Positions 1 to 8,844 of a stretch of 24,406 bases of DNA are shown piece by piece; position 1 is the stretch's first letter; every line of letters begins with the position of its first letter. The notes below the pieces were generated by a model. That model did no database searches, had not been told where the DNA came from, and worked only from the letters and a program-made list of their open reading frames with translations. The stretch covers positions 1-24,406 of the forward strand of contig CAXUEL010000030.1 of the NCBI GenBank assembly GCA_964249915.1, read 5' to 3'. Source of the DNA: Lichenicola sp964249915 (lineage in GTDB: Bacteria > Pseudomonadota > Alphaproteobacteria > Acetobacterales > Acetobacteraceae). A program made the translations under genes and the position numbers.

Positions 1-678
1 CTGTGCGAGCGGCTGTCGGCGCGGTGCCGGGAGGAGGCGGTGACGCCCTATGCCGCGCTGGCGACCGCGTTCCTGCGCGCCATGCGCACGGTCCGGCCGA
101 AGCGGGCGCGCAACCGGCTGCTCTGCCCGGTCGACGTGCGCGCGCAGGTGCCGGGCCTGGGGCCAGACACGCTGTTCGGCTATCCGGAAACGGTGCGGCT
201 GTCGGTGGAGCGCGGCCTGGACGACGATTTCTGGGGCCAGGCGCGCGCCCTGCGCCGGGACCTGACCGCGGCGCGCGCCAGGCTGGACCCGGAGCGCACG
301 CTGCTGGGCGCGGAGCGGCTGCACGGCCTGTCGGACTGGTTCGTCACGCTGCAGCTGCACGGCCGGGCGCGCAACGACCTGATGTTCTCCCATCTCGGCG
401 AGGCGACGCTGCCGCTCCGGCCGGACGCGGCGGCGGACTCGGTGCTGGCGTTCCTGTCCTCGATGCCCTGGCGCGGCAGCACGGCGGTGTTCTCGCTGCG
501 CGACGGGGGCGTGATGCGGTTCTGCCTGGTGTCGCGGGAGGAAACGCTGTCCCGGGCGGAGGCGGAGCGGCTGCGCGCGGCCGCCACGACGCGGATCGCC
601 GCCGCCCTGGGACCCGCCCGCGTCGGGCCCGACATCCCCCTCAGGCAGGCGGCGTCCACACCGCATCCTGCACGCTGA
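1..678 (+). CDS. condensation/HXXXD-acyltransferase-like protein, 5' truncated
   Basis: The frame is open from the first base of the window and ends at TGA 676-678, leaving 225 residues of C-terminus. The fragment contains an RLLCPVDVR stretch followed by a GYPETVRLSVE segment. About 100 residues later comes FSHLGEATLPL. This order resembles the second half of condensation-domain and wax-ester/PapA-type CoA-dependent acyltransferases (a basic PVDxR segment, then an FSNLG-like motif). Those enzymes join an activated acyl group to an amine or alcohol. The catalytic HHxxxDG motif would lie upstream, outside the window, so activity cannot be judged. The last 38 bases overlap the 3' end of ssuA on the other strand. 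The family assignment is by motif memory and is moderate; that the frame is coding is much more certain. Confidence 0.55.
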   Translation: MCERLSARCREEAVTPYAALATAFLRAMRTVRPKRARNRLLCPVDVRAQVPGLGPDTLFGYPETVRLSVERGLDDDFWGQARALRRDLTAARARLDPERTLLGAERLHGLSDWFVTLQLHGRARNDLMFSHLGEATLPLRPDAAADSVLAFLSSMPWRGSTAVFSLRDGGVMRFCLVSREETLSRAEAERLRAAATTRIAAALGPARVGPDIPLRQAASTPHPAR

Positions 679-1591
679 GGCGGGACGGCAGCAGGTGCTG
701 GGCGAGAAAGGCGTCGGCGATCTTCTGCTGCTCCGCCACCACGTCCGGCGTCATCGGCGCCACGCCGAAGGTGAGCCGGTCCACCGCGCGGCGCACCACC
801 GGCACGGCCAGGCCGGTGTCGTCGGCGAGGTACTGGCTGACCTCCGGATGGTGCGCCTGCGCCCACGCGTCGGAGCGCGCGATCTGCGCCAGCACCAGCC
901 GCACCAGGTCCGGGGCGCGCTCGGTGAAGCCGCGCTCGGCCAGGAAGAACTGCCGGTTGCCGACCAGCCCGTCCGCCTGCGCCAGCACGCGCGTGGCGCT
1001 GCCGGCTTCCGCGGCGGACAGGTAGGGGTCCCAGATCGCCCAGGCGTCGATCCGGCCGCTGTCGAAGGCGGGCCGCGCCGAGCCCGGCACCAGGAACACC
1101 GGCTGGATGTCGGCCATGCCCAGGCCCGCCCTGGCGAGTGCTGCGAGCAGCAGCCAGTGCACGTTGGAGGCGCGGTTCAACCCGACCGTCCTGCCCTTCA
1201 GGTCGGCCACGGTGCGGATCGGGCTCGACGCCGGCACGATGATCGCCTCACCGAACGGGGCGACCGGCTCGTGGCCGACATAGACCACCCGGTTGCTCGC
1301 CGCCTGGGCGAAGATCGGCGGGGCGTCGCCGGTGATGCCGAAGTCGATCGCGTCCGCCTGCATCGCCTGCAGCATCTGCGGCCCGGCAGCGAACTCGCTC
1401 CAGCTCACCCGGTCCGGGGTGCCGGCGAGGGCCGCTTCCAGCATGCCGGTGTGCTTGAGGATGATCAGCGTGCCGTAGCGCTGGTAGCCGATGCGGATCG
1501 TGCGCGCGCCGGCCGCCCGGGCGCGGGCCGTGGCCGCCAGGGGCGAGGCCAGCAGGGCAGCGGACAGCATCGAACGTCTGGTCAGGGGCAC
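641..1591 (-). CDS. ssuA: aliphatic sulfonate ABC transporter substrate-binding protein
   Basis: A 316-residue periplasmic binding protein that captures alkanesulfonates for import by SsuBC. The N-terminus reads MPLTRRSMLSAALLASPLA followed by an Ala/Arg-rich cleavage region, a Tat-like signal (TRRSML) or a Sec signal. The mature part starts near RIGYQRYGTLIILK. It carries SsuA/TauA-family landmarks: a GDAPPIFAQAA segment, VGLNRASNVHWLL, and AFDSGRIDAWAIWDPY in the second lobe. The C-terminal region closely resembles E. coli SsuA. The chosen start is GTG 1591-1589, which has GGAG eight bases upstream; a GTG nine bases further upstream is the alternative. It is transcribed divergently from ssuD and converges on the gene at 1-678 with a 38-bp overlap. 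SsuA rather than TauA is favoured because SsuD lies next door. Confidence 0.9.
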   Translation of the reverse strand: MPLTRRSMLSAALLASPLAATARARAAGARTIRIGYQRYGTLIILKHTGMLEAALAGTPDRVSWSEFAAGPQMLQAMQADAIDFGITGDAPPIFAQAASNRVVYVGHEPVAPFGEAIIVPASSPIRTVADLKGRTVGLNRASNVHWLLLAALARAGLGMADIQPVFLVPGSARPAFDSGRIDAWAIWDPYLSAAEAGSATRVLAQADGLVGNRQFFLAERGFTERAPDLVRLVLAQIARSDAWAQAHHPEVSQYLADDTGLAVPVVRRAVDRLTFGVAPMTPDVVAEQQKIADAFLAQHLLPSRLSVQDAVWTPPA

Positions 1592-1702
1592 CGTGCACAC
1601 TCCATCTCGATCCCGTGCATTGCCTAATTCCACGCCCTGCGCCAGGGTTGCCAGCCAGATCGGTCGTTCCGATGTGTTGAATGCAACGACCCGGAGACCG
1701 CC
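1592..1702. promoter_or_regulatory. divergent ssuA/ssuD control region with inverted repeats
   Basis: This 111-bp gap must hold both divergent promoters. Visible elements are ATCGG-TCGTT-CCGAT (1659-1673), CCCTG-CGC-CAGGG (1635-1647) and GTTG-AATG-CAAC (about 1676-1687). Any could be a binding site for a LysR-type sulfur regulator (CysB/Cbl type), but none matches a consensus I can name with confidence. No convincing -35/-10 pair was seen. Confidence 0.3.
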
Positions 1703-2911
1703 GTGCCGCCCGACTCCATCCAGGCTTCCGACAGCTTCGTCCCCACAGAGCATGCCGCGCGGGACACCGACGTGCTGTGGTTCCTGCCGACCCACGGCGA
1801 CGGGCGCTACCTCGGCTCGCAAGTGGGGGCGCGGCACGTCACCCTGAACTACCTGAGCCAGATCGCGCGCGCCGCGGACGAGCTGGGCTATTTCGGCATG
1901 CTGCTGCCGACCGGCAAGTCGTGCGAGGACTCCTGGGTGGTGGCGTCGTCGATGATCCCGCTGACCGAGCGGGTGCGGTTCCTGGTGGCGGTGCGTCCGG
2001 GATTGTCGGAGCCGTCGATGACGGCGCGGATGGCGGCGACCTTCGACCGGCTGTCCGGCGGCAGGCTGCTGGTCAACGTGGTGACCGGCGGCGACCCGGC
2101 CGAGCTGGCCGGCGACGGCGTGTTCCTCGACCACACCGCGCGCTACGAGGCGACCGACGAGTATCTGCACGTTTGGCGCCGCCTGATGGCCGGCGAGACG
2201 GTGGACTTCGAGGGTGCGCACCTGCGCAGCCAGGGCGGCAAGCTGCTGTATCCGCCGGTGCAGCAGCCTTATCCGCCGCTGTATTTCGGCGGCTCCTCGG
2301 GGGTCGGCCAGAAGGTGGCGGCCGAGCACGTGGACGTCTACCTGACCTGGGGCGAGCCGCCGGCGGCGGTGGCGGAGAAGATCGCCGAGGTGCGTGCGCT
2401 GGCGGCGGCGCGCGGCCGCATCCTGTCGTTCGGCATCCGGCTGCACGTGATCGTGCGGGAAACCTCGGACGCGGCGTGGGCGGCGGCCGACGCGCTGATC
2501 CGCCACGTCAGCGACGAGGACATCGCCAAGGCGCAGGCCGCGTTCTCGCGCTTCGACAGCGTGGGCCAGCAGCGCATGGCCAGCCTGCACCGCGGCGGCC
2601 GCGACCGGCTGGAGATCGCGCCCAACCTGTGGGCGGGCGTCGGCCTGGTGCGCGGCGGCGCCGGCACCGCGCTGGTCGGCAACCCGGAGGAGGTTGCGGC
2701 GCGGATGAAGGAGTACATGGCGCTCGGCATCGACCGCTTCATCCTGTCCGGCTATCCGCACCTGGAGGAATGCTACCGCTTCGCCGAGCTGGTGTTCCCC
2801 CTGCTGCCGCTGAAGGCCACCACCGGCAACGGCTACGGCCCGGCGCGCAACGCCGGCCCGTTCGGCGAGATGATCGCCAACGTCGGCGCGCCGACGCACG
2901 GACGCGGCTGA
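1703..2911 (+). CDS. ssuD: FMNH2-dependent alkanesulfonate monooxygenase
   Basis: A 402-residue flavin-dependent monooxygenase that uses FMNH2 and O2 to split alkanesulfonates into aldehyde and sulfite, releasing sulfur for assimilation in the cytoplasm. Resemblance to E. coli SsuD runs along nearly the whole length: WFLPTHGDGRYLG, PTGKSCEDSW with the conserved Cys (Cys74 here, Cys54 in E. coli), VTGGDPAELAGDGVFLDH, PYPPLYFGGSSGV, FGIRLHVIVRET, and NLWAGVGLVRGGAGTALVG. The N-terminus is about 20 residues longer than in E. coli, starting at GTG 1703 with a GGAG about seven bases upstream. No flavin reductase (ssuE) is visible in the window, so FMNH2 must be supplied from elsewhere. It is divergent from ssuA, and ssuCB lies beyond the toxin-antitoxin pair. 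Confidence 0.95.
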   Translation: MPPDSIQASDSFVPTEHAARDTDVLWFLPTHGDGRYLGSQVGARHVTLNYLSQIARAADELGYFGMLLPTGKSCEDSWVVASSMIPLTERVRFLVAVRPGLSEPSMTARMAATFDRLSGGRLLVNVVTGGDPAELAGDGVFLDHTARYEATDEYLHVWRRLMAGETVDFEGAHLRSQGGKLLYPPVQQPYPPLYFGGSSGVGQKVAAEHVDVYLTWGEPPAAVAEKIAEVRALAAARGRILSFGIRLHVIVRETSDAAWAAADALIRHVSDEDIAKAQAAFSRFDSVGQQRMASLHRGGRDRLEIAPNLWAGVGLVRGGAGTALVGNPEEVAARMKEYMALGIDRFILSGYPHLEECYRFAELVFPLLPLKATTGNGYGPARNAGPFGEMIANVGAPTHGRG

Positions 2912-2982
2912 CAAGCGGATCTCAAAGGCTCGCCTTCGACGGGGTCCGGGGCAGCACCCCGGCCTTCCCTTGCTTCCCGATC

Positions 2983-3010
2983 CAGATGATACTACATCGA
3001 GTACCATCTG
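2983..3010. promoter_or_regulatory. inverted-repeat operator candidate of the Xre/RES module
   Basis: Two 11-base arms, CAGATGATACT (2983-2993) and AGTACCATCTG (3000-3010), are reverse complements at 10 of 11 positions around a 6-bp centre. The repeat lies in the only AT-richer patch nearby and ends 16 bases before the antitoxin ATG at 3027. That is where self-repressing Xre-type antitoxins usually bind. An AAAGG ribosome-binding site follows at about 3015-3019. Confidence 0.55.
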
Positions 3011-3026
3011 ATCCAAAAGGCGTTCC

Positions 3027-3446
3027 ATGACCCTGATCTCGCCGATGGCGCTGATGGGCTTCGACCCGGCCATGTCCGCCATCGCGTTGGCGGCCGCGGT
3101 CGAGCAGGGGCTTCCGGTGACGGCGATCGAGCGGGTCGCGCGGTCGATCGCGCCGTCGGACATCAACGGCTTCCTGTTCCGGATGGTGCCGAAGGCGACG
3201 CTGAACCGGCGTCGCGCGGACAGCAGGCTGTCGCCGGAGGAGGGCGACAAGGTGACTCGCCTCGCCTCGGTCTGGGCACGCGCGGTCGAGGTGTGGAAGT
3301 CCGACGAGGCGGCGCGGGAGTTCCTGTTCCGGCCGCACGCGATGCTCGAGGGACGACGGCCGGTCGACGTGGTGATGGCAACCGAGCTCGGTCGCCCGCT
3401 GGTGGAGGCGATCCTCGGAGGGCTGGAGCACGGCACGGCGGCGTGA
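3027..3446 (+). CDS. Xre/MbcA/ParS-family antitoxin
   Basis: A 139-residue antitoxin of the type paired with RES-domain toxins. The N-terminal half is a small helix-turn-helix region (about residues 30-65: a VTAIERVARSIAPSDING stretch, then VPKATLNRRR). The C-terminal half is the MbcA/ParS toxin-binding domain (old name DUF2384), seen as SPEEGDKVTRLASVW, a DEAAREFLFRPHAMLEGRRP stretch and a terminal TELGRPLVEAILGGLEHG. In this family the antitoxin blocks the NAD+ site of the toxin and the complex represses its own promoter. Here a near-perfect inverted repeat lies just upstream. The ATG at 3027 is preceded by AAAGG. The toxin gene follows after 28 bases, so the two are probably co-transcribed. 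Confidence 0.88.
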   Translation: MTLISPMALMGFDPAMSAIALAAAVEQGLPVTAIERVARSIAPSDINGFLFRMVPKATLNRRRADSRLSPEEGDKVTRLASVWARAVEVWKSDEAAREFLFRPHAMLEGRRPVDVVMATELGRPLVEAILGGLEHGTAA

Positions 3447-3474
3447 CGGCCCGAGGGAGTGACGGCCCAAGGAC

Positions 3475-3954
3475 GTGACGGCGCAGCGGCTCGACCGCGT
3501 CCTGACCTGCACCCGGATCGGCGACCCGGACGGCGCCTATCCGATCTTCGACCCCACCGGGTCCAAGCTGGCGCCGGGCCGCTGGAACACCGCGCGCAGC
3601 CCTCTGCTCTACGCCGCGGAGCATTATTCGACCGCCATGCTGGAGAAGCTGGTGCGCGGCAGCGGCCAGATGCCGCCCGGCCAGCACTTCATCACCATCA
3701 CGATCCCGAACGGCGTGTCCTACGAGGTCGTCACCCATGACAGCCTGCCGGGCTGGGACGACATCTCCTGCGTCGCGTCGCGGGCGCACGGCGAGGCCTG
3801 GCAGCAGGAAAGCCGGTCGCTGCTGCTGATCGTGCCGTCGGTGGTGGCGCGCTCGGAGCGCAACATCCTGCTCAACCCGGAGCATCCCGAGTTCAACCGG
3901 GTCACCGCCTCGCTGCACGAGCCGGTGCGCTGGGACGCCCGGCTGTTCCGCTGA
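3475..3954 (+). CDS. RES-domain toxin (predicted NAD+-depleting)
   Basis: A 159-residue RES-domain protein, a normal length for this family. Characterised members (MbcT type) destroy NAD+ and stop growth when free of antitoxin. The family hallmark residues are present: Arg14 in CTRIGD, the GRWN segment at 35-38, LLYAAEH, Glu57 in MLEKLV and Ser122 in IVPSVV, so the toxin looks intact. The C-terminus (NILLNPEHPEF) is the usual RES ending. The GTG at 3475 is preceded closely by AAGGA. It forms a bicistron with the Xre/MbcA antitoxin. Its stop lies only 13 bases from the convergent ssuB stop, leaving almost no room for a terminator. Confidence 0.88.
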   Translation: MTAQRLDRVLTCTRIGDPDGAYPIFDPTGSKLAPGRWNTARSPLLYAAEHYSTAMLEKLVRGSGQMPPGQHFITITIPNGVSYEVVTHDSLPGWDDISCVASRAHGEAWQQESRSLLLIVPSVVARSERNILLNPEHPEFNRVTASLHEPVRWDARLFR

Positions 3955-3967
3955 GCGGCCCGACCGG

Positions 3968-4687
3968 TCAGACCGTCTCGTGCACGTCCAGGGCAGCGAG
4001 CAGGGCGCGTCGCGCCGGGCCGAAGCCCGGATCGTCGTGCCGGCGCGGCCGGTCCAGCGTCACCGGCAGCTCGGTGCGGATGCGGCCGCGGTCCAGCAAC
4101 ACGGCGCGGTCGCCGAGCAGCAGCGCCTCGTCGACGTCGTGCGTCACCAGCAGCACCGCGCAGCGCCGCTTCTGCCACAGGCGTCCCACCATCGCCTGCA
4201 TGCGCAGGCGGGTGAGCGCGTCCAGGCTGGCGAACGGCTCGTCCAGCATCAGGAACTCGGGCTCGCGCACCAGGGCGCGGGCGATGCCGACCCGCTGCGC
4301 CTCGCCGCCGGACAGGGTCAGCGGCCAGGCCTCGAGCCGGTGGCCGAGCCCGACCTCCTCCAGCGCCGCCACCGCGCGGTCGCGTGCGTCGCGTCCGGGC
4401 AGACCAAGCGTCACGTTCTCCCACACCCGGCGCCACGGCAGCAGGCGGCTTTCCTGGAACACCACCGCGACGTTGCGCGGGACCAGCACCTGCCCCTCCT
4501 CGACCGGGTCGAGCCCGGCCAGGGTGCGCAGCAGGGTGGTCTTGCCGGACCCGCTGCGGCCGAGCAGGGCCAGGAACTCGCCCGGTCCGACCTGGAGGTC
4601 GAGGCGGTCCAGCACGGCGTTGCCGTTGAAGCGTCGGGTCAGGCCCTCGATGCGGATCGCCGGATCGCCCGGCCGCTCGTAGCTCAT
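3968..4687 (-). CDS. ssuB: sulfonate ABC transporter ATP-binding protein
   Basis: The 239-residue ATPase subunit that powers sulfonate import with SsuC. All nucleotide-binding motifs are intact: Walker A GRSGSGKT (about residues 43-50), Q-loop VVFQESRLLPW, signature LSGGEAQRVGIARAL, Walker B FLMLDEPFASLD and the H-loop VTHDVDEALLLGDR. The VVFQESRLLPWRRVWENV segment is typical of the SsuB/TauB/NrtD nitrate-sulfonate-taurine group. The start is ATG 4687-4685, with an AAGGTGG ribosome-binding site in the 16-bp gap after ssuC. Lying with ssuC, ssuA and ssuD, the substrate is most likely alkanesulfonates. Confidence 0.93.
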   Translation of the reverse strand: MSYERPGDPAIRIEGLTRRFNGNAVLDRLDLQVGPGEFLALLGRSGSGKTTLLRTLAGLDPVEEGQVLVPRNVAVVFQESRLLPWRRVWENVTLGLPGRDARDRAVAALEEVGLGHRLEAWPLTLSGGEAQRVGIARALVREPEFLMLDEPFASLDALTRLRMQAMVGRLWQKRRCAVLLVTHDVDEALLLGDRAVLLDRGRIRTELPVTLDRPRRHDDPGFGPARRALLAALDVHETV

Positions 4688-4703
4688 GGGTCCACCTTCG
4701 GGC

Positions 4704-5579
4704 TCATGCCCGGCCGCCGTAGGACGGCCGCCAGGCCAGCAGCGTGCGCTCCAGCACGCGCACGACCGCGTCGCTGAGCAGGCCGAGCAGGGCGTAGACC
4801 AGCAGCCCGACCAGGATGATGTCGGTGCGCAGGAAGTCCTCGGCGTCGGTCATCATGTGGCCGATGCCGGAGTTGGCGTTCACCTGCTCGGCCACCACCA
4901 GCATCAGCCAGGAGATGCCGACGGAGAAGCGCAGGCCGGTCAGCAGGTCGGGCAGCGCGCCCGGCAGCACGATCTGACGGACCGTCTGGGCGCGCGACAG
5001 GCCCAGCGTGCGCCCCATCTCCAGCAGCTTGGGGTCGATCGAGCGGATGCCCTTGTACAGGTTGAGGTAGATCGGGATCATCGAGCCGAGCGCCACCAGC
5101 GCCACCTTGGGCAGCTCGCCGATGCCGAACCACAGGATGAATAGCGGCACCAGGGCCAGCGCCGGCAGGGTGCGCAGCATCTGCATCGGCGCGTCGATCG
5201 CCTCCTCGCCCAGCCGCGACAGGCCGGCCACGAGGGCGAGCGCGATGCCGGCGACGATGGCGATGGCCAGGCCCGAGCCGGCGCGGGCCAGCGACACCAG
5301 CAGGTTGCGCGGCAGCGTGCCGTCCGCGGTCAGGCCGACCGCGGTGGACAGGATGCGCAGCGGCGAGGCCAGGGTCTGCGGCGACACCAGCCCGGTGGAG
5401 GACGCCGCCTGCCAGGCGAGAAGCAGCAGCAGCGGCGAGACCGAGCGGCGCAGCAGGCCGGTCGGCACCGAGCGGCGGACCCGTCCGGCGGCTGCAGGCA
5501 CCGATCCTCCGGGCGCTGGCGTCCCGGTCGCCGTCGCGACGGCGGCGTCGCCGCGCGGCCTGACCGTCATGTCGAGCAC
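4704..5579 (-). CDS. ssuC: sulfonate ABC transporter permease
   Basis: The inner-membrane permease of the sulfonate importer, 291 residues from the chosen GTG (5579-5577). After a Pro/Arg/Ala-rich cytoplasmic N-terminus there are about six hydrophobic segments, for example VSPLLLLLAWQAASSTG, LAIAIVAGIALALVAGL and IILVGLLVYALLGLLSD. The EAA coupling loop is clear (LLEMGRTLGLSRAQTVRQIV then LPGALPDLL). The start is chosen because AAGGA sits six bases upstream. A GTG at 5624 and an ATG at 5570 are in-frame alternatives. ssuB follows after 16 bp. Only about 70 bp separates it from the upstream maeB stop, so it may have its own short promoter or be read from maeB. Confidence 0.92.
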   Translation of the reverse strand: MLDMTVRPRGDAAVATATGTPAPGGSVPAAAGRVRRSVPTGLLRRSVSPLLLLLAWQAASSTGLVSPQTLASPLRILSTAVGLTADGTLPRNLLVSLARAGSGLAIAIVAGIALALVAGLSRLGEEAIDAPMQMLRTLPALALVPLFILWFGIGELPKVALVALGSMIPIYLNLYKGIRSIDPKLLEMGRTLGLSRAQTVRQIVLPGALPDLLTGLRFSVGISWLMLVVAEQVNANSGIGHMMTDAEDFLRTDIILVGLLVYALLGLLSDAVVRVLERTLLAWRPSYGGRA

Positions 5580-5649
5580 GAGGTGTCCTTCCGTCGTCTC
5601 CGAAGACGATCGAGAAAGCCTCACATCGGGCAGGCCGTCAAGGATTGCC

Positions 5650-7926
<2,277 letters not shown>

Positions 7927-8269
7927 GAGCCGCTCCTCGTTTGGCCGACGGCGATGCGCACAGTGGCGATGCGCATGTCGGATCCCAGGGTCCCCACAGC
8001 GTTCGCCGGCGTCAAGGCCGGACGCGCGGCGGACCGGCCGTGCTGCCGGGGCCGGGCGGTGTGTCCGCCGTACGGGTGCCCGGATCGCGAAACGAGCGGA
8101 TCCGGGTCCTACCGACCGGGACGCTGCCGAGGTCGCATGCGGTCGGCGTTGCGCCTGCCTGCAACTGCCCGGCCCGGCTCACGCAAAAAACATTCCCCGG
8201 CCGGTCGGGACGTGATTGCGGGCGGCAGGGAAGCATACAAATGTTGTCTCGGCTCCCGGGATAGGTGGC
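7927..8269. other. intergenic region upstream of maeB (-) and the Tyr/Pro-rich lipoprotein (+)
   Basis: About 340 bp with no convincing gene. It must hold the maeB promoter (reading left) and that of the lipoprotein (reading right). It contains an 8-bp perfect-arm hairpin (8079-8106), a small GGCGG-TGTGT-CCGCC hairpin just before it, and an A-rich patch around 8180-8190. I could not pick a reliable -35/-10 pair. Confidence 0.4.
8079..8106. other. 8-bp inverted repeat (hairpin)
   Basis: CCCGGATC (8079-8086) and GATCCGGG (8099-8106) are exact reverse complements around a 12-base loop. There is no T-run on either side, so an intrinsic terminator is doubtful. An operator or an RNA hairpin in a leader is as likely. 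Confidence 0.4.
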
Positions 8270-8671
8270 TTGCGGGCACGTCAAGTCGCAGATCCGATCC
8301 TGTTGGTGATGCTGGCCGGATGCGTGGTCGAGCCCCCGCTTCCGGCGGCGCCGTCGTTTCCGGTCGCCTCCGCGCCCGCATCTGAGCCCGAGCCGGCGGG
8401 TTCCGCCGCGGAGCTGCCGGCGACGCTCCAGGTCGTGCCCGGCGGGGGCATCAGGGCGCCCGCCGCCGCTCCCGCTCCCGCCGCTGCTCCCACTCCCACC
8501 GTCGCCTACCCGGGCTACCCGTACTACGCCGCCTACCCACCCTATCCCGTCTACGGGTCCTACCCGGCCTATCCCGTCTACGGATCCTACCCCGTCTACC
8601 CCGTCTACCCGGGCTACACTGCCTATCCGGGTTACCCGGGCTATCCCGGCATCGGGTATCCGGCTCCCTGA
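8270..8671 (+). CDS. Tyr/Pro-repeat putative lipoprotein
   Basis: A predicted small lipoprotein of 133 residues from TTG 8270, or 151 from TTG 8216; no ATG or GTG gives a full signal sequence. A short hydrophobic stretch ends in a lipobox (LLVMLAGC), so Cys18 would be lipidated. A Pro/Ala-rich linker follows. The last 55 residues are almost only Tyr, Pro, Gly, Val, Ala and Ser in YPxY-type repeats (YPVYGSYPA, YPVYGSYPV, YPGYPGYPG). The function is unknown; such low-complexity tails could be surface-exposed or bind wall or matrix polymers. The ribosome-binding site is weak. The lipobox placement and the clean Tyr codon periodicity support it as real, but the start codon is uncertain. Confidence 0.6.
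   Translation: MRARQVADPILLVMLAGCVVEPPLPAAPSFPVASAPASEPEPAGSAAELPATLQVVPGGGIRAPAAAPAPAAAPTPTVAYPGYPYYAAYPPYPVYGSYPAYPVYGSYPVYPVYPGYTAYPGYPGYPGIGYPAP
8541..8594 (+). repeat. 27-bp tandem repeat, two copies
   Basis: Copies at 8541-8567 and 8568-8594 differ at only a few bases and encode the repeated 9-residue units PYPVYGSYP and AYPVYGSYP (phase depends on where the unit is cut). Shorter degenerate YP codon repeats flank them from about 8505 to 8660. A recent in-frame duplication inside the lipoprotein gene is the simplest reading. Confidence 0.7.
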
Positions 8672-8844
8672 TCGGCAGCCACACCGCGCGACGCCGGTCC
8701 GCAGGACGCCGGTACGCGGTCTGACGGCAGCGCCCCCAGCGCCGCACACAGGCGCGTGCGCGGCTGCCGGGACCGCTGGACGGGACCGGTTGGAACGGCC
8801 ACCCTTCCGCCTCCCCCGTCGACCATCGATGCCGAGGCCCACGC

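Noticed and set aside
641..3436. Very long minus-strand frame (over 900 codons) covering ssuD
   Set aside because: Only the part from 1591 to 641 is protein-like (SsuA). The rest is Arg/His/Ala-rich antisense to ssuD, a common effect of high GC.
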